A stretch of DNA of 64,000 nt from Impatiens glandulifera (lineage: Eukaryota > Streptophyta > Magnoliopsida > Ericales > Balsaminaceae): contig NC_061867.1 in NCBI RefSeq assembly GCF_907164915.1, forward strand, positions 39,168,338 through 39,232,337. The letters run 5' to 3'. Below are positions 23,193-34,929 of the stretch, one piece after another. The position numbers were made by a program, and so were the translations under genes. The notes under the pieces were generated by a model. It worked only from the letters and a program-made list of their open reading frames with translations, was not told the origin of the DNA and searched no databases. How positions within the stretch are numbered: position 1 is the first letter of the stretch; each line of letters begins with the position of its first letter.

Positions 23193-24555
23193 ATGTATGT
23201 GAGTGTTTTTCTCCTCTTTGATGGAGATTGGAAAACTGATGATGGTGGTGTTAGTTCTTTTGTCTCAAGTTCATGTTGTGGTATGAATGTACCCCGAAAT
23301 GCTACATATGACGAATTAGCTGCAATTGTCTATAATGCTATTGGTGTGGACAAATTAAGATATGACTTAGTGTTCAAATTGAAGTATAATATGTTAATGA
23401 TGAATTCTCCTTCTGCAACAATCATTGGAGATATCGATGTGGCGTTCTATTTTCAAGAACTCTCGTCTTCACACCCCAATCATCGCGCCCCACTGTGTGT
23501 CTCTTTAGTATAGAAGTCAACACCTTCAACTCAACAAAGTGAAAGACTAGAAATATGTTTTTGAGCAGCAAGATGTCTTCCCAAGTCAAAACCATGTAGA
23601 AGAAGTACCTCGGGAACCAAGAACTTCCCATGCTAGGAAAACATTCAGCCATACTGAGGGAACCAAACACTACTTCTCATATGAACCACTCGAGATCGAA
23701 ACACCTGCTCTATTAATTGAAAACGGATTGGAAGTGGGTACGTTTTTTTATAACAAAAACGAAATACAATTGAGGTTGCATAGACATGCGATGTCTAATC
23801 ATTTTATCCTTAAAGTGGTGAAGTCAACAAAAAATCTTTGGTTTGTAAAATGTATGGCTAAGAACTGTAAGTGGAAATTACGTGCTAAGAAAGGAAAATT
23901 CTCGGAGATGTTTGAGATCAGAAAATTTGTAAAAGAACACACATGCTCAATTTTGACGAGACAAGATAATGTGAAGTAAGCACCATCATGGGTAATTGCG
24001 GAGTGTATCAAACGTAAATACATGGACCATCACCATGACCACATGCCTAAGAAAATAATAAAAGACATGCATACAAGCTATGTGTTAACTCTGACATATA
24101 ATAAGGCTTGGAGGTCCAGGGAAAAGGCCTTAATGGCGGTGCGAGGAACTGTGGAGGATTCCTATGGTAAATTGTCATCGTACTTGTTCATGTTGCAGAA
24201 GAAGGACCCAAGTACCATAACTGACATCCAGACGTATGAGGAAGGTCACTTCAGGTATATGTTCATGTCCTTAGGGGTCTCAATTAGGGGTTTCATAGGA
24301 TGTTGTCGTCTTGTATTGTGCGTCGATGTCAGCTTCCTTAAGCACAAGGTTGGAGGTCAACTATTGGTTGTGATAGCATTGGATGCGAATGTGAAACTAT
24401 ATCTCATTGCTTTTGGTGTCGTTGATTCGGAGAATACTAACTTTTAGACATATTTCATGCAACAACTAAGGTTAGTAATTGAATCAGTCCCGGATCTCGT
24501 CTTCGTATCCGATAGACACCCAAGTATTTCCAACGCCTTGTCCACGGTTTTTCCA
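23193..24555 (+). pseudogene. mudrA-like transposase, broken
   Basis: The open part at 23193-23513 (MYVSVFLLFDGDWK) looks like the N-terminal region of plant MULE transposases. After a decayed stretch, 23728-23979 carries a MuDR-type DNA-binding domain with the CMAKNCKWKLRAKK signature. After an in-frame stop, 24022-24447 enters the MULE catalytic domain in the same frame (LCVDVSFLKHKVGGQLLVV; Asp in CVDVSF). After another stop, VFVSDRHPSIS supplies the second catalytic Asp. The frame is lost at about 24555, before the third acidic residue, the SWIM finger and the C-terminus. With at least two stops, frame breaks and truncation it cannot make an active transposase. Confidence 0.82.
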
Positions 24556-24565
24556 GAAGCACGAA

Positions 24566-26478
24566 ACAGCGTATGCTTTCCCCTCCGGTCCTGGCGCTTC
24601 CAAACTTCAATATTCCTTTTGTAGTAGAGACCGATGCAAGCGGAGTTGGTATAGGGGCAGTATTAATGCAAGAAGGACGACCCATTTCATTCATAAGCAA
24701 GGCGATTGAACCAGAGAAGTTACCATCATCCATGTATGAAAAAGAGCTGATGTCCTTGACCTTTGCGGTGGAGAAGTGGAGATTTTACCTTAGATACAAG
24801 CAATTCATTGTGAAGACCGATCATGAAGCTCTTAAATACTTACTGGAACAAAGAGTTCAAACACCGGCACAAGAAAAATGGCTCTACAAATTGGTGGGAT
24901 ACGATTTTGTTGTTCAATATAAAAGGGGGAAAGAAAAACTTAGTGGAAAATGCGTTGTCCAGGCGGGTAGTAGGGGTCCAATGTGCAGGAATTTCAGTCT
25001 ATCACACTGCTGTCCAAAAACAAATTCAGGAAAGTTATGAAAAAAATCCCAACTTAGCCAAAGTCATTCGTGAAATTTTTGCTAATGTTGATTCTCACCC
25101 TGAATGCTCATATGACCAAGGGTTGTTAAGAAAAAGGGACCGGCTAGTGGTGGGAAAGAATAACGATCTCAGAAATACCTTCATTGCAGCCATGCATTTG
25201 GGGCATAAGGGGGACATTCGGGGACTCTGGTCACCCAGAAGAAAATGCAGCTTATTTACTCTTGGTCAGGGATGCTTAAAGATATTAGAGAATTTTTCCG
25301 AACATGTGAAGTTTGCCAAAAATAAACCTGATAACTCAGCATATAGGGGTCTGCTTCAGCCCTTAGCAATTCCCAATCGATTTTGGAATCGGTCTCCAAG
25401 GATTTCATTGAAAGCTTGCCTAAGTCAAAAGTTAAAAATGTTATATTTGTGATAGTTGACAAACTATCGAAAATGGCCCACTTTATGAGTTTACAACACC
25501 CCTTTTCTGCCCGGACAGTAGCTGAATTATTTGTAGACAACGTTTTCAAGCTCCACGGAATGCCAACAACAATCATTAGTGATCGGGGCAAAGTGTTCTT
25601 AAGCACCTTCTGGCGGGAATTCTTAAGTATACAAGGAGTAAAGCAAGCCTTATCCTCAGCCTATCACCCCCAGACGGATGGCCAAACCGAGATAGTCAAC
25701 AAATGCTTGGTCACTTATCTACATTGCATGTCTGGCCAAACTCCGAAAGATTGGGTACACTGGTTGCCCTTGGCTGAATGGTGGTATAATACTAATTTCT
25801 ATATAGCAATACAAACAACACCTTTCGAAGAAATATATGAATACCCCCCTCCGGTCCACACGCCGTATGTAGTAGGAGACTCGAGAGTGGAAGAAGTGGA
25901 TGTATCACTAACAACCAGGGAAGCCTCACTCCAACTCATAAAATTCCATTTGAAAAGAGCCTAGAATCGTATGAAGCAGCAACAGGACAAAAAGAGAAAA
26001 GATGTCACATTGCAAGTGGTAGTTGGCCATTGGTGAAGTTACAGTCATATAGACAACGCTCGGTCCAGAAGTTATTCCACAAGCTCTCACCAAAGTATTT
26101 TGGAATATTTGAAGTTTTGGAAAGGATTGGGGAAGTTGCTTACAAGTTGGAACTCGGGACCGACACCAGGATACACAATGTCTTCCATGTCTCGCAATTA
26201 AAATCATTTTAAGGAACCCCTACTGCTATTGAAAATATTCCCCAACTTAGCACACAACCAAACAGGACCGGCAAAATTGTGGGTGAACAAGACATCATGG
26301 TGCATAGAAAAATGAAAAAACAGTTGTTGATCAATTGGGATGGGGCCCAAACAGAAGACCAAACTTGGGAATATGCTGAAGTGATAAGCATTCAATGCCC
26401 GGAGACACTGGCAGCAAGGAGGCGAACAAGACAACATTCTCTTCGTCAGGGTCGACAAACTTCTGATGGGGGAGATGG
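24566..26478 (+). pseudogene. 5'-truncated Gypsy (chromovirus-type) polyprotein
   Basis: Coding begins inside the polyprotein, with gag, protease and most of reverse transcriptase missing. RNase H is at 24573-24925 (ETDASGVGIGAVL, KTDHEALKYLL). A frame change near 24930 leads to a degraded integrase zinc-binding region (24940-25380), and another leads to the integrase core (25383-25962), which keeps the three acidic positions in DFIE, SDRGK and TDGQTE. After a stop at 25960-25962 the C-terminal part (26030-26212) and a chromodomain-like segment (26279-26430, LLINWDG and QTWEYAEV) follow in broken frames. The chromodomain suggests a chromovirus. A purine tract (GATGGGGGAGATGG) leads directly into an LTR at 26479. 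Confidence 0.85.
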
Positions 26479-26900
26479 TGTTATGGTCCACGAATAAGAA
26501 ATTGCGCCTTCCACGGTCCTATGGAACACTTGGGCTAGAGACTCGGTCGGGAACTCTATTTTCATAGCATAACAATATTTTAATTCTGTTTTTCTATTCC
26601 CACAAAACTGATTGTTGACTAAGTCCCTAAAAGTTGTTGTAACAGAATTGTAACCGACTCTTGGGTAATTCAGCTGCTATAAATGTTGATACCCACCTCA
26701 CTTTTTGGGCATGAATGAAAACTTTGTGAAAGTTCTTACTCTTAATTATTCTCTCGGTCTTGAACCTCTATCTTGGACTGCTAGATATATTCTAGTAGTA
26801 TTCTCTTCTCATCTTTATCTCTTCTCTCTTTAACCTCGAATTATCTTCTCATATTATTTCCGTTGCGCTTGATTATAGAATTCCACACTCGGTCCCAACA
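26479..26900 (+). repeat. 3' LTR of the truncated Gypsy element
   Basis: Begins TGTTATGGTCCACG just after the purine tract and ends GGTCCCAACA, giving 422 bp with TG...CA ends. It contains a TATA-like GCTATAAATG (about 26671). There is no partner LTR because the 5' half of the element is missing. Confidence 0.72.
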
Positions 26901-28307
26901 ATCAAGAACTCGATTCTTGATATCAAAAACTCGGAAAGCTAAATTATTGTCTCAAGTTTAACAGATTCTTAACTTGATGTCATTAAAGATTCAAATGGTA
27001 TATTTTCAGTTTGAATGTGAACAGAAAGTTTAAAAATATCAATTTCTTGCTGCTTTTCTCTTCAGTTTATCATAAAAGAATGATGGAATATTCAAAATTT
27101 TCCTTAAATTATAATATAATGATTTATTATCTTTCATGAATGAGAATATTTCCAAATGAAAGATGATATCTCTATAACTAGATATTATTCCAATTTCTAA
27201 TTCATATATATTGTATCCTTTTTATTTATGAGATATCTAATAAAACACCATTTTTTCCTTTATGTGTGAATTTAATTTTTGAGAGGATATTTGCAAAATA
27301 ACATAAACATTCAACAATTCTAAGAAAACTATAATCTTGGCTTCAAGATTGTAATAGCTTGTTTTCTTATCATTCTAAATCATTTCAGCTTCAAGAATTA
27401 CACCTACATCTCTTTCAGGGTTTCAAATTGAGCGATATAATAGTATTAATTTAGATAACTTCTTCGTTGTTGTATAATAATAATGTCCGTCTATAAATAG
27501 TATCTTCTTGGACCGTTATTTTCTTAATATTTAGACTTCACTTCTAGTCATAGATCACGACTGACCTTAGTCGACTAGAATCTTCTTTGTAGTCTAATGT
27601 CAATTCTGTCAACTGACCTAGAATGTTCCATCAATGAATTCAATTTTTATCTTAGCCGATAAAGCGAGCTGAATACTAAGGCACCAACCATAGTAGGTTT
27701 TCTAGTTAAAATCGCGGTAGTTAGAGTCAAACCAGATAAATACATTGTGACCCTTAGTTAACGAGGATAGTAAAGTCTCTGTCAAACATGTTCACACTCA
27801 GAATATGGACTCCTATTGTACTGTTAATTCTTATCTTGCTACTTGGAGTGTATTATTATCTTTAATTATCACCTTATAAGTAACCACTCATCTCTAACTA
27901 TTATTTTTAAAATACATTGTTCATTTACAAGGATTTTATGCACTTCAAGACTAATAGACAATGATATAACTTTTATTCGGTGTCTCAATGCAAGCACTCA
28001 ATATAAAACAACTTCAACAACTTTATCTTAAACAATGTACATATTACACTTTTAAGATCCCTAATATCACACACAAAACTCAATTATCATGGTCTAATTA
28101 GCACAACTAGGAATTAGAGTCTTTTAAATCATATAATATGCAACCTGGGCATAACCAAGAATAAAAATACATCCATCAAATCATATCAAATCCAGGCACT
28201 TCTGGTAAATAATGTCAGTTACAACAACAGCCTGTAACATTTAAAGTGTGAAACAATGAGAGCATATTAATTTGTTGGTATTGTTTCAGAAAGTCTGTAT
28301 AGTTAGT
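26901..28307. other. Intergenic, nothing recognised
   Basis: AT-rich sequence downstream of the VAR3-like gene's stop codon, including its probable 3' untranslated region (about 28200-28307). I found no supported gene, tRNA or clear repeat boundary. Confidence 0.45.
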
Positions 28308-31300
28308 TCAGCTTCCATTGTTCTCTTCATTCTTAGTTACTACATGATCAGAAGAACTACTAGTAACAGTAGGAAGATTCTTCCTGTACTGAGAAGAAGT
28401 CAACCTTCTCTCCAGGGGAGTTTTCCTTTTGCTCACGACAAACCTATTCACACCTTTCCGCATTGGCATAATTGAAGGGAAGTCTTCATCCGGAATCTCA
28501 CTCAACTCTGAGATGTCTTTTATCTGTGCAACCCGTCTAAACCACCTCTGAGCTTTAGCCTCCTCCGACATGTCTAAAGGATCACATGCCTCTTGTACTG
28601 CCGAACCCTCCAAGCTCCTTCTTCTATCACCCGACTCATTCTGCTTATATTCTCCCTGTGAATTTGAGGAACCCACTGGTGGCTTAAAGCTTGTCCCTTG
28701 ACTTTGCATTGTGGTATTCAATGGTGATCCAGTAGTCTGTTCAACTGGATGATCTTGGCCACTAACTGGTGGAGTTGTTTGATGTGTAATTACTTCTCCA
28801 GGATGTGTGCCTTCTGCCTGCTTTTTGTCCTTGGCAAAATAATCATGTGGAAATGGGACAAAAGGCACAAAACTGGAACCGCTTGATTGCTCTGTAGCCA
28901 TTTTCCTTTTATACATTGGAGACACCAAAGAACGGTCTTTTCTTTTGCTAACTACAAAGCGGTTTTCTCCTTTACGCATAGGCATGATATCTGGAAAATT
29001 CTCTTCTGGAATATCATCTGTCGAGTCTGTGGTACTAACATCATGTAATTCTTCCAGTCTCTTCAACCAACTCTCTGACTTCTTCTCAGCTTGTTCTTCC
29101 TTCTGGTCATTTAGTGGCTTTTGAGGGACATCATATCCATCAACAGTTCCCAATATTTCTGTTGTTGCCTTCTCACAATTCTCTGACAAATTTGTAGATT
29201 TTTTAGCAAACATGTCAGTAGGAAATGGTACAAAAGTATTGTGACTATTATTGCTGCCTCCTTTAGGATATTCGTTAGCGCTTCTAAATGGTGCTTCCCC
29301 TGGTCGTTTGCAGTCGCACCTTAGACAGGTTACATTTCTCCCATAATTGTAAAAATCACATCTGAGCATGAGGAAGAGGCCCATAAATAAAAGCAGTACA
29401 GGAAAAAATTACAATTCCATAGAGATAATATTTATGCAAATATAAGAGAATAAAACTCACTTAGGACAAGCCCATTCTCCGCCAGTCAGTTGTCTCATGG
29501 GTCTTGCCTCCTCACACTCCAGGCATTTATTGTTCCTTGCGAAGTTCATAAAAGAACACCTGGTAAAGAATGACAAACTCATATTAGAATAGCTCAATTT
29601 TTAGTCTACATAACCACATGAGGATTCATTGCATGTCAAATATGTCGACAAGTCGGTTGGCACAAGTACTGCTCAATCTAAAATGGTAAAAGTTCCTTAT
29701 AATTTCAAGTCTCTTTTTGTGAAACAAAAATGCTACTCATATTGCTTTTTCCAATCCATTAAATTATCTTTATAGACATTTCAGAAAAGATAAAAAGAAA
29801 ATGGAAGACATTTAATATCACAAGATTGGCCACTTTCTATTCTTGAACTCAGCAATGGTATCTGTTTAACACAAAATGGAACAGAAGAACACAAATAAAA
29901 TGCCAAAATCCTAATTATGCAAATGGAGATGCCACAACATATAAAAAAGATTTAAAAGAACTAAATTAATACACACATGAACAAGATTTTGCAAATAGCA
30001 CCTAGAAGATAATACAGAGTTATACTGTGACCCTTCATTTTATGACCCTTAATTAATCAACTGGAGTAACTAGCATAACTTCCCATTGCCATGACTCTCC
30101 AACTTCAATCAATGTGTTTTCATTGGGAAATGAACCCATGTAAGCCCTTTAGTCCAAGCTTCTTGTTAATTGAGCTACCCATGAGATATTGTGACACTAT
30201 TCTAGTTTTGCTTTGAGAAAATACAAACATATGGAGGATTCATTCAAACGTAATATTTATCAAATTACTATGTACACACAATGAGGCAGGGATGAGTGAA
30301 TGGATTAGTCCAATAGATCGATTCCAATCCACAATAATCATGGACTGGATTCTTTTCTCTTTTCCTTTTTATTTATTTATTTATTTCATTATTGTGGTTC
30401 TGATCCAATCATTTCAAGCTAATCATTTAAAATCTAATTCATATTTTTTCACAGATTATACTATAATTCAAACTTTTTCTTGATTCATTCCGTGACGCGA
30501 AATCCCAAATTCTAGTATTTCATTTGCAAATGACTGTGCGGTGTAGGGAAAGAGACAATGGAATTTTCAATTACCGAGGCACACCTAACATAGAGTGGCA
30601 ACACTGATATGCCCGCAATGATAGGTGAAAAAAATTAGTTTCATTAGAGGACATTTTTAAGTGCCATCATTTTGCAAATAAATCCACAGGAAAGAAACTA
30701 TGCAAATATGATGAGCAAAACCACATTAAAGGGAAGATTACTCAACCGACGTTTTTCCATTTGACAAACTCCATTTCTCATTATTATACATACAGTAAAA
30801 GCAAATTAGTTGTCATACTGAAACTGCACTATTAGTAGACAATCTTTGTCTCATTGACAAGTCTGCTGTAGTTTTTGCTCACTCATACAATGAACAAACT
30901 CTAATGAAAAGGGTAGCAACATTCTCATTTATAACATCTGAATTGGAATCCAAAATTCAGAGGATAAAATTAAAATAATCACAACATAACAAACATACCT
31001 GGAGCATATCCAATCACCTCTCTTCATTTCAATCTTTGGTCCAAGAGATCTTTGCTTCTGTGGATAACTATCAGGAACTTGATGTTGCTTGAAGGAAGAA
31101 AAATGTGATGCTTCCATACCAGAGCTCAACCTTATCAACTCGTTTAGCAAGCTACGGACTGATGATTCAATGTTATCTCCTATGTGCATATGTATTCCGT
31201 TTGAAGAAACCGTTGGTTTGCTTGCATAACTTAATAAATACTTCATCAGGTCAATCATCTGTGCTTCCTCATGTTCCAACCCCTAGGATTCAAAAAAAAA

Positions 31301-34300
31301 ACAATCAAGAGTGTTCCTCAATATGCATTTCATAACCTTATTTTAATAAAAACATTTTCAGGAGGATCATGAGAAAATAATTATTGGCGAGCAAGTAAAT
31401 CAGCCTTTTGTTTACATCTCTTCTAAATAGTTATTATGCCTGCTAATTTGATCTCTCAAGGAGTTCTATTTACAGACACATCCTTGATCACGGATAGCAT
31501 CAGAATTTGCTTCTGTTTCTAGTGATACTTTCCAAAACAATTTACTCCCCTGTTATTTTATGTAAAACTTTTTATATTTATGTTTGTCCAATTGTGTGAA
31601 TACAAAGTCAAACCATTCACATTTATCTATAAATTGACCAATGTAGCGATTAAAGAAAGTTGTTTGTGCCATTTAGCCAAGCAATCCTCATGTAGCTCGC
31701 TTATACCACCTCACTTGTTCTTATGTGGTGTGACCATTGAAGAAAAACAGGCCATCTGAAGAAGTGTCAGAAACACAAGGCAGACAGACCACTTAGGGCC
31801 CACACCGCACCGTGCCCTCGCTAGCAGCTCATGTCGATTTGTTCAACAAAGAACAAATGAAGCTGTTGTATCACATGTTTACAGATTTTGCATCTAAAAA
31901 TTTATTAAAATCAAATTTTAATCTTAACAATTGTCTATTGAGGTCATAATTTTCTAAAGAGTGAATAAAATATTAGTTTTTAAATACACTTAATAATTTA
32001 ACTATTTTCTAAGAACATCATACTTACATTTTATTATAATTTAGATATAATAACATTACAAAGTCAAAAACTAGCTTTAGTTACTCATAATAAAAAAAAT
32101 AGAGGTTTAAGCGAGGCAGATTTGATTAGCAGATTAATATATAGGGAAAAAAACTATAACTTCAAATTTTGTTTTGGTTACCTAACTCATACTAATGAGT
32201 AGAATAGTTTGGATAATGGATTGGATAAATTTAGTTTAGGTTGAGTATAGATTGAGTAAAAAAGATTGAGTTCACTCGTTTCCTCACCCCTAATTGAAGC
32301 ACTTAAGCATCCTCAATGAAAAATAGTTGAAGCACGACAAACATATTCCAAATAATGTCATTGAAGCACTTAAGCATCCTCAATGGAAATTAGTTGATGA
32401 GAAGGTATGTGCCTCACAAAAATATGGAACATGATACATTCGTGTTTTACTACTTGAAAAGCAGGCAATCGGGTGTAAATTGATTTTCAAAAGCAAACAT
32501 AAAGAGGAGGAAACAATAGATTGATTTAAAGCATCTCGTAGCCCAAGGATTCTCTCAATATTATAGCATTGATTATTAAGAAATACCAAGTCTTGAAAGC
32601 TTAACTTGAACGTTGCTGATTAACAACTCAACCATCAAGTCATGTTGAGTTGGTAGGGAGAGGAGAGTAACTAATAGAAAATTAATGTTATAACTAGGTA
32701 ATCATTTATAAATGAGGGTTTCCTAATAATTGCAAATTACGCATTTTAATAGACGTTTAAACAGCCTAAAGCACTTTCAAGAAAGTAAGATACTCGGAAA
32801 ATAGCAATATGGACTTATATTTGTCAATTTCAAGTATCTTTGTCTCAAATGATTCTCGAAGCCTCTATCAACAAAAAGGTCATGCTTATTTGATAATTGT
32901 ATGACTATTGACAACCAATCAAATTTGATTGTTCTATTTTTTAATCCTCATGACTTGCTAGTTTAAATCATGTAGTAATTTTAGATTTATGATGAACACT
33001 TCATATTGTAGCTAGTGCTACAAACTATGAGACCAGGCAACCTAGTTTGCTACTATTAATATCAAGATATTTTATCTTTACATAATCTAGAATAAATGGT
33101 TATAGTACAGACTATGTAACCATTTCCAAGTTATTTCAATAGGTAACAGGAATAATTACATATCCAGGGTTTTAATGACAGGATCAAAACTTTGATAGAT
33201 ATAAAGAAGTGCATCATCTATAAATACAAAAAATGGCACAATAGATTAAGTTCCATTGAGAAATTAAGAGATTGTCAACTGCATGTAAAGTTGATGCTCC
33301 ATTGAAGAGAGCAAGAGGTAAAAGCATTCTAAGATGAAAGCCTTCAGAAAAAGACTAGTTACTAATGCTGAAAGAACCATACAATATAATTTTCCTCATG
33401 CAAGAGGCTGAAAATTTAAACACAATTAAACAAATTAACTACTAAGACCAAAAAAATATGCTAGATGTATGAGTTTTTTGCAACTCCAGACATACAAGAA
33501 AATTCAAGAAATCCTTACATGTATAAAAGGAAAAATGAGGTATGTAACAGATCCTTATACTTCCTACAGTAGAAACAAGGTCCAAGATTATATAGTAGAT
33601 TCAGTTGGCTTTTATCTCTTATGATAACTGGAGTAATCAAATTTGACAATACTGGGCAGTTTTGGTTTGATGATTTTCTATCTGAATTTTTAACTAGCTA
33701 AACTTGCCGAAGCTTAGATTATGGTCACACACTACATCGATCTAGTCACTGTCTAAGAGACGAAATGTCACAGGTTCAATTTCTACTTAGAACGCCGTAA
33801 GTTGAAATGCGGTCATGACTGTAGGGGCCGTGCTAGCTTCCAAAATAAAAAACTAGTACATGTGATCTAGACTGAAATTTAACTTAACCTTTGTTTTGGT
33901 AATCCACCTTTAAAAAAATTGGGAGAATCTAGTCACAACATCATTTGTCAAATGCAAAATAAAAAAGGAAAAAAATGATCTTTGAGATTGGGGTGCCACT
34001 ATTAATTTTCTTAATAAACCATTAACCAAAAAAAAGCCTATTCTTTTCATTTATCATGTAAAAGAAACAGAAATCTCTAGTCACTCTGAAATTGAGATCA
34101 TAAAAAAAGCTAGCATTGCAAACCAATCCATTTGTACAACTATTGTGTCTTTTCTAATTGTATAAAAAAACAACTTAGACCGATTTGAAGTAACTTTGCG
34201 TGAAAACAGCATATTTAAGACTTACTGGATTTCCAGTTAGACCCAAAAATGATTTCATCCTCCTAGAAGATTCAAGGCTACTTCTAAAGAGAAAAGGTGT

Positions 34301-34864
34301 CCCATTGTTCACAACCACCACCATGTCTCTTCTCGAAAGGGAACTGTAAGTAATAAAATGAAAAGCTTAGGATTGAAAAAACGAACAAAGAAAATTGTCT
34401 GAACCCACAAACCATAGGAGTTGCGGTTGGCGCCTCGAATAATCGAAAGATGCTGTCACTATACGAACAAAATCCTCAGACAAATCAGCGTACGCCACAA
34501 ATGAGTCCTCCTCCTGGATTCCATGTCCCTGTTGATTAAAGTATCCAGCGGAAGAAAGTACATCAATGAATTTGGACCACTCAGGCCACGGATGGGAAAC
34601 GAAAGAATTTGGAAATTGGCCCGCGGAATCTTCATCCCTAACTGCGCTATTACGGATATGAATATGTCGCGAGGATTTTGAAGGGATAACGTATTGTGGG
34701 ATAAAAACGGGAGAGATAGAGAGGAAGTGAAGAGAGAGTGTGAGAGGTGAAGATGAAAGAGAGAAGCGAGAGTGGCGGGCGAGACGAAGGAGACAAGGGC
34801 GGGGATGAAAATGAGGGACTGGAGTGGTAGCGAGCAGCATGATGAACCTTGAAGCGCCGCCCAT
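28308..34864 (-). CDS. RanBP2-type zinc-finger organelle protein, VAR3/OZ1-like (5 exons)
   Basis: Modelled exons are 34413-34864, 34226-34343, 30999-31282, 29461-29559 and 28308-29361. All have GT-AG junctions with matching phases, giving 668 aa. The N-terminus is Ser/Arg/Leu-rich and nearly free of acidic residues, as in an organelle transit peptide. Two RanBP2 zinc fingers follow: C283/C286/C297/C300 and C316/C319/C330/C333, each with the Trp and Asn typical of the class. The long C-terminal half holds two copies of a block around MPMRKG-NRFVVSKRK and two of FVPFP-D-FAK. This matches VAR3/OZ1 and its relatives, which act in chloroplast or mitochondrial RNA editing; VAR3 mutants have variegated leaves. 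Which family member it is cannot be settled. Two introns carry transposon fragments, and a MULE derivative lies 76 bp upstream of the start. Confidence 0.88.
30045..30185 (-). mobile_element. SINE-like insertion in VAR3-like intron 4
   Basis: The minus strand reads ATGGGTAGCTCAATTAAC (A-box-like, about 30165-30182) and GGGTTCATTTCCC (B-box-like, 30125-30137) with tRNA-like spacing, followed by an unrelated body. It is in the same orientation as the host gene. Boundaries are approximate. Confidence 0.5.
32280..32600 (+). pseudogene. Copia reverse-transcriptase fragment in VAR3-like intron 2
   Basis: Plus-strand frames give short pieces typical of the start of Copia reverse transcriptase (EKQAIGCKLIFKSKHKEEET, then a piece reading AQGFSQYYSIDY in another frame). 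Stops and frame changes separate them. A roughly 90-bp piece (TTGAAGCACTTAAGCATCCT) is duplicated at 32295 and 32362. It is antisense to the host gene, inside its 2.9 kb intron. Confidence 0.6.
33715..33850 (+). mobile_element. tRNA-derived SINE, related to 11045-11195
   Basis: Contains the B-box-like TGTCACAGGTTCAATTTC (about 33766-33783). The body (AAATGCGGTCATGACTGTAG) is alignable with AAGCGCGGGGTCATAGCTGT of the SINE at 11045. The A-box region is more diverged. It lies in the long intron of the VAR3-like gene, antisense to it. Confidence 0.55.
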
Positions 34865-34929
34865 CACGGCCAAATGGGCATCCGAAAAACCAGAGATTTT
34901 AGAGATTGAAACCTGGAACAGAACACAGC

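Larger units (their letters stand above)
22620..24560 (+). mobile_element. 3'-truncated MULE (Mutator-like) transposon
   Basis: A CT-rich leader at 22720-22860 and a short palindromic array (23046-23145) precede a broken mudrA-type transposase reading frame at 23193-24555. The frame ends abruptly where a Gypsy polyprotein begins (about 24545-24572). No terminal inverted repeat was identified, so the left limit is approximate and the right end has been lost. Confidence 0.7.

Noticed and set aside
27000..28000. Possible Copia remnant in the intergenic region
   Set aside because: A few short translated phrases were suggestive, but no catalytic motif or LTR end could be identified.
30292..30483. 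Hydrophobic 63-codon open frame
   Set aside because: Lies in an intron of the VAR3-like gene, AT-rich, without a family signature.
31105..31335. Plus-strand open frame opposite a VAR3-like exon
   Set aside because: It is the antisense shadow of the well-supported exon 30999-31282.
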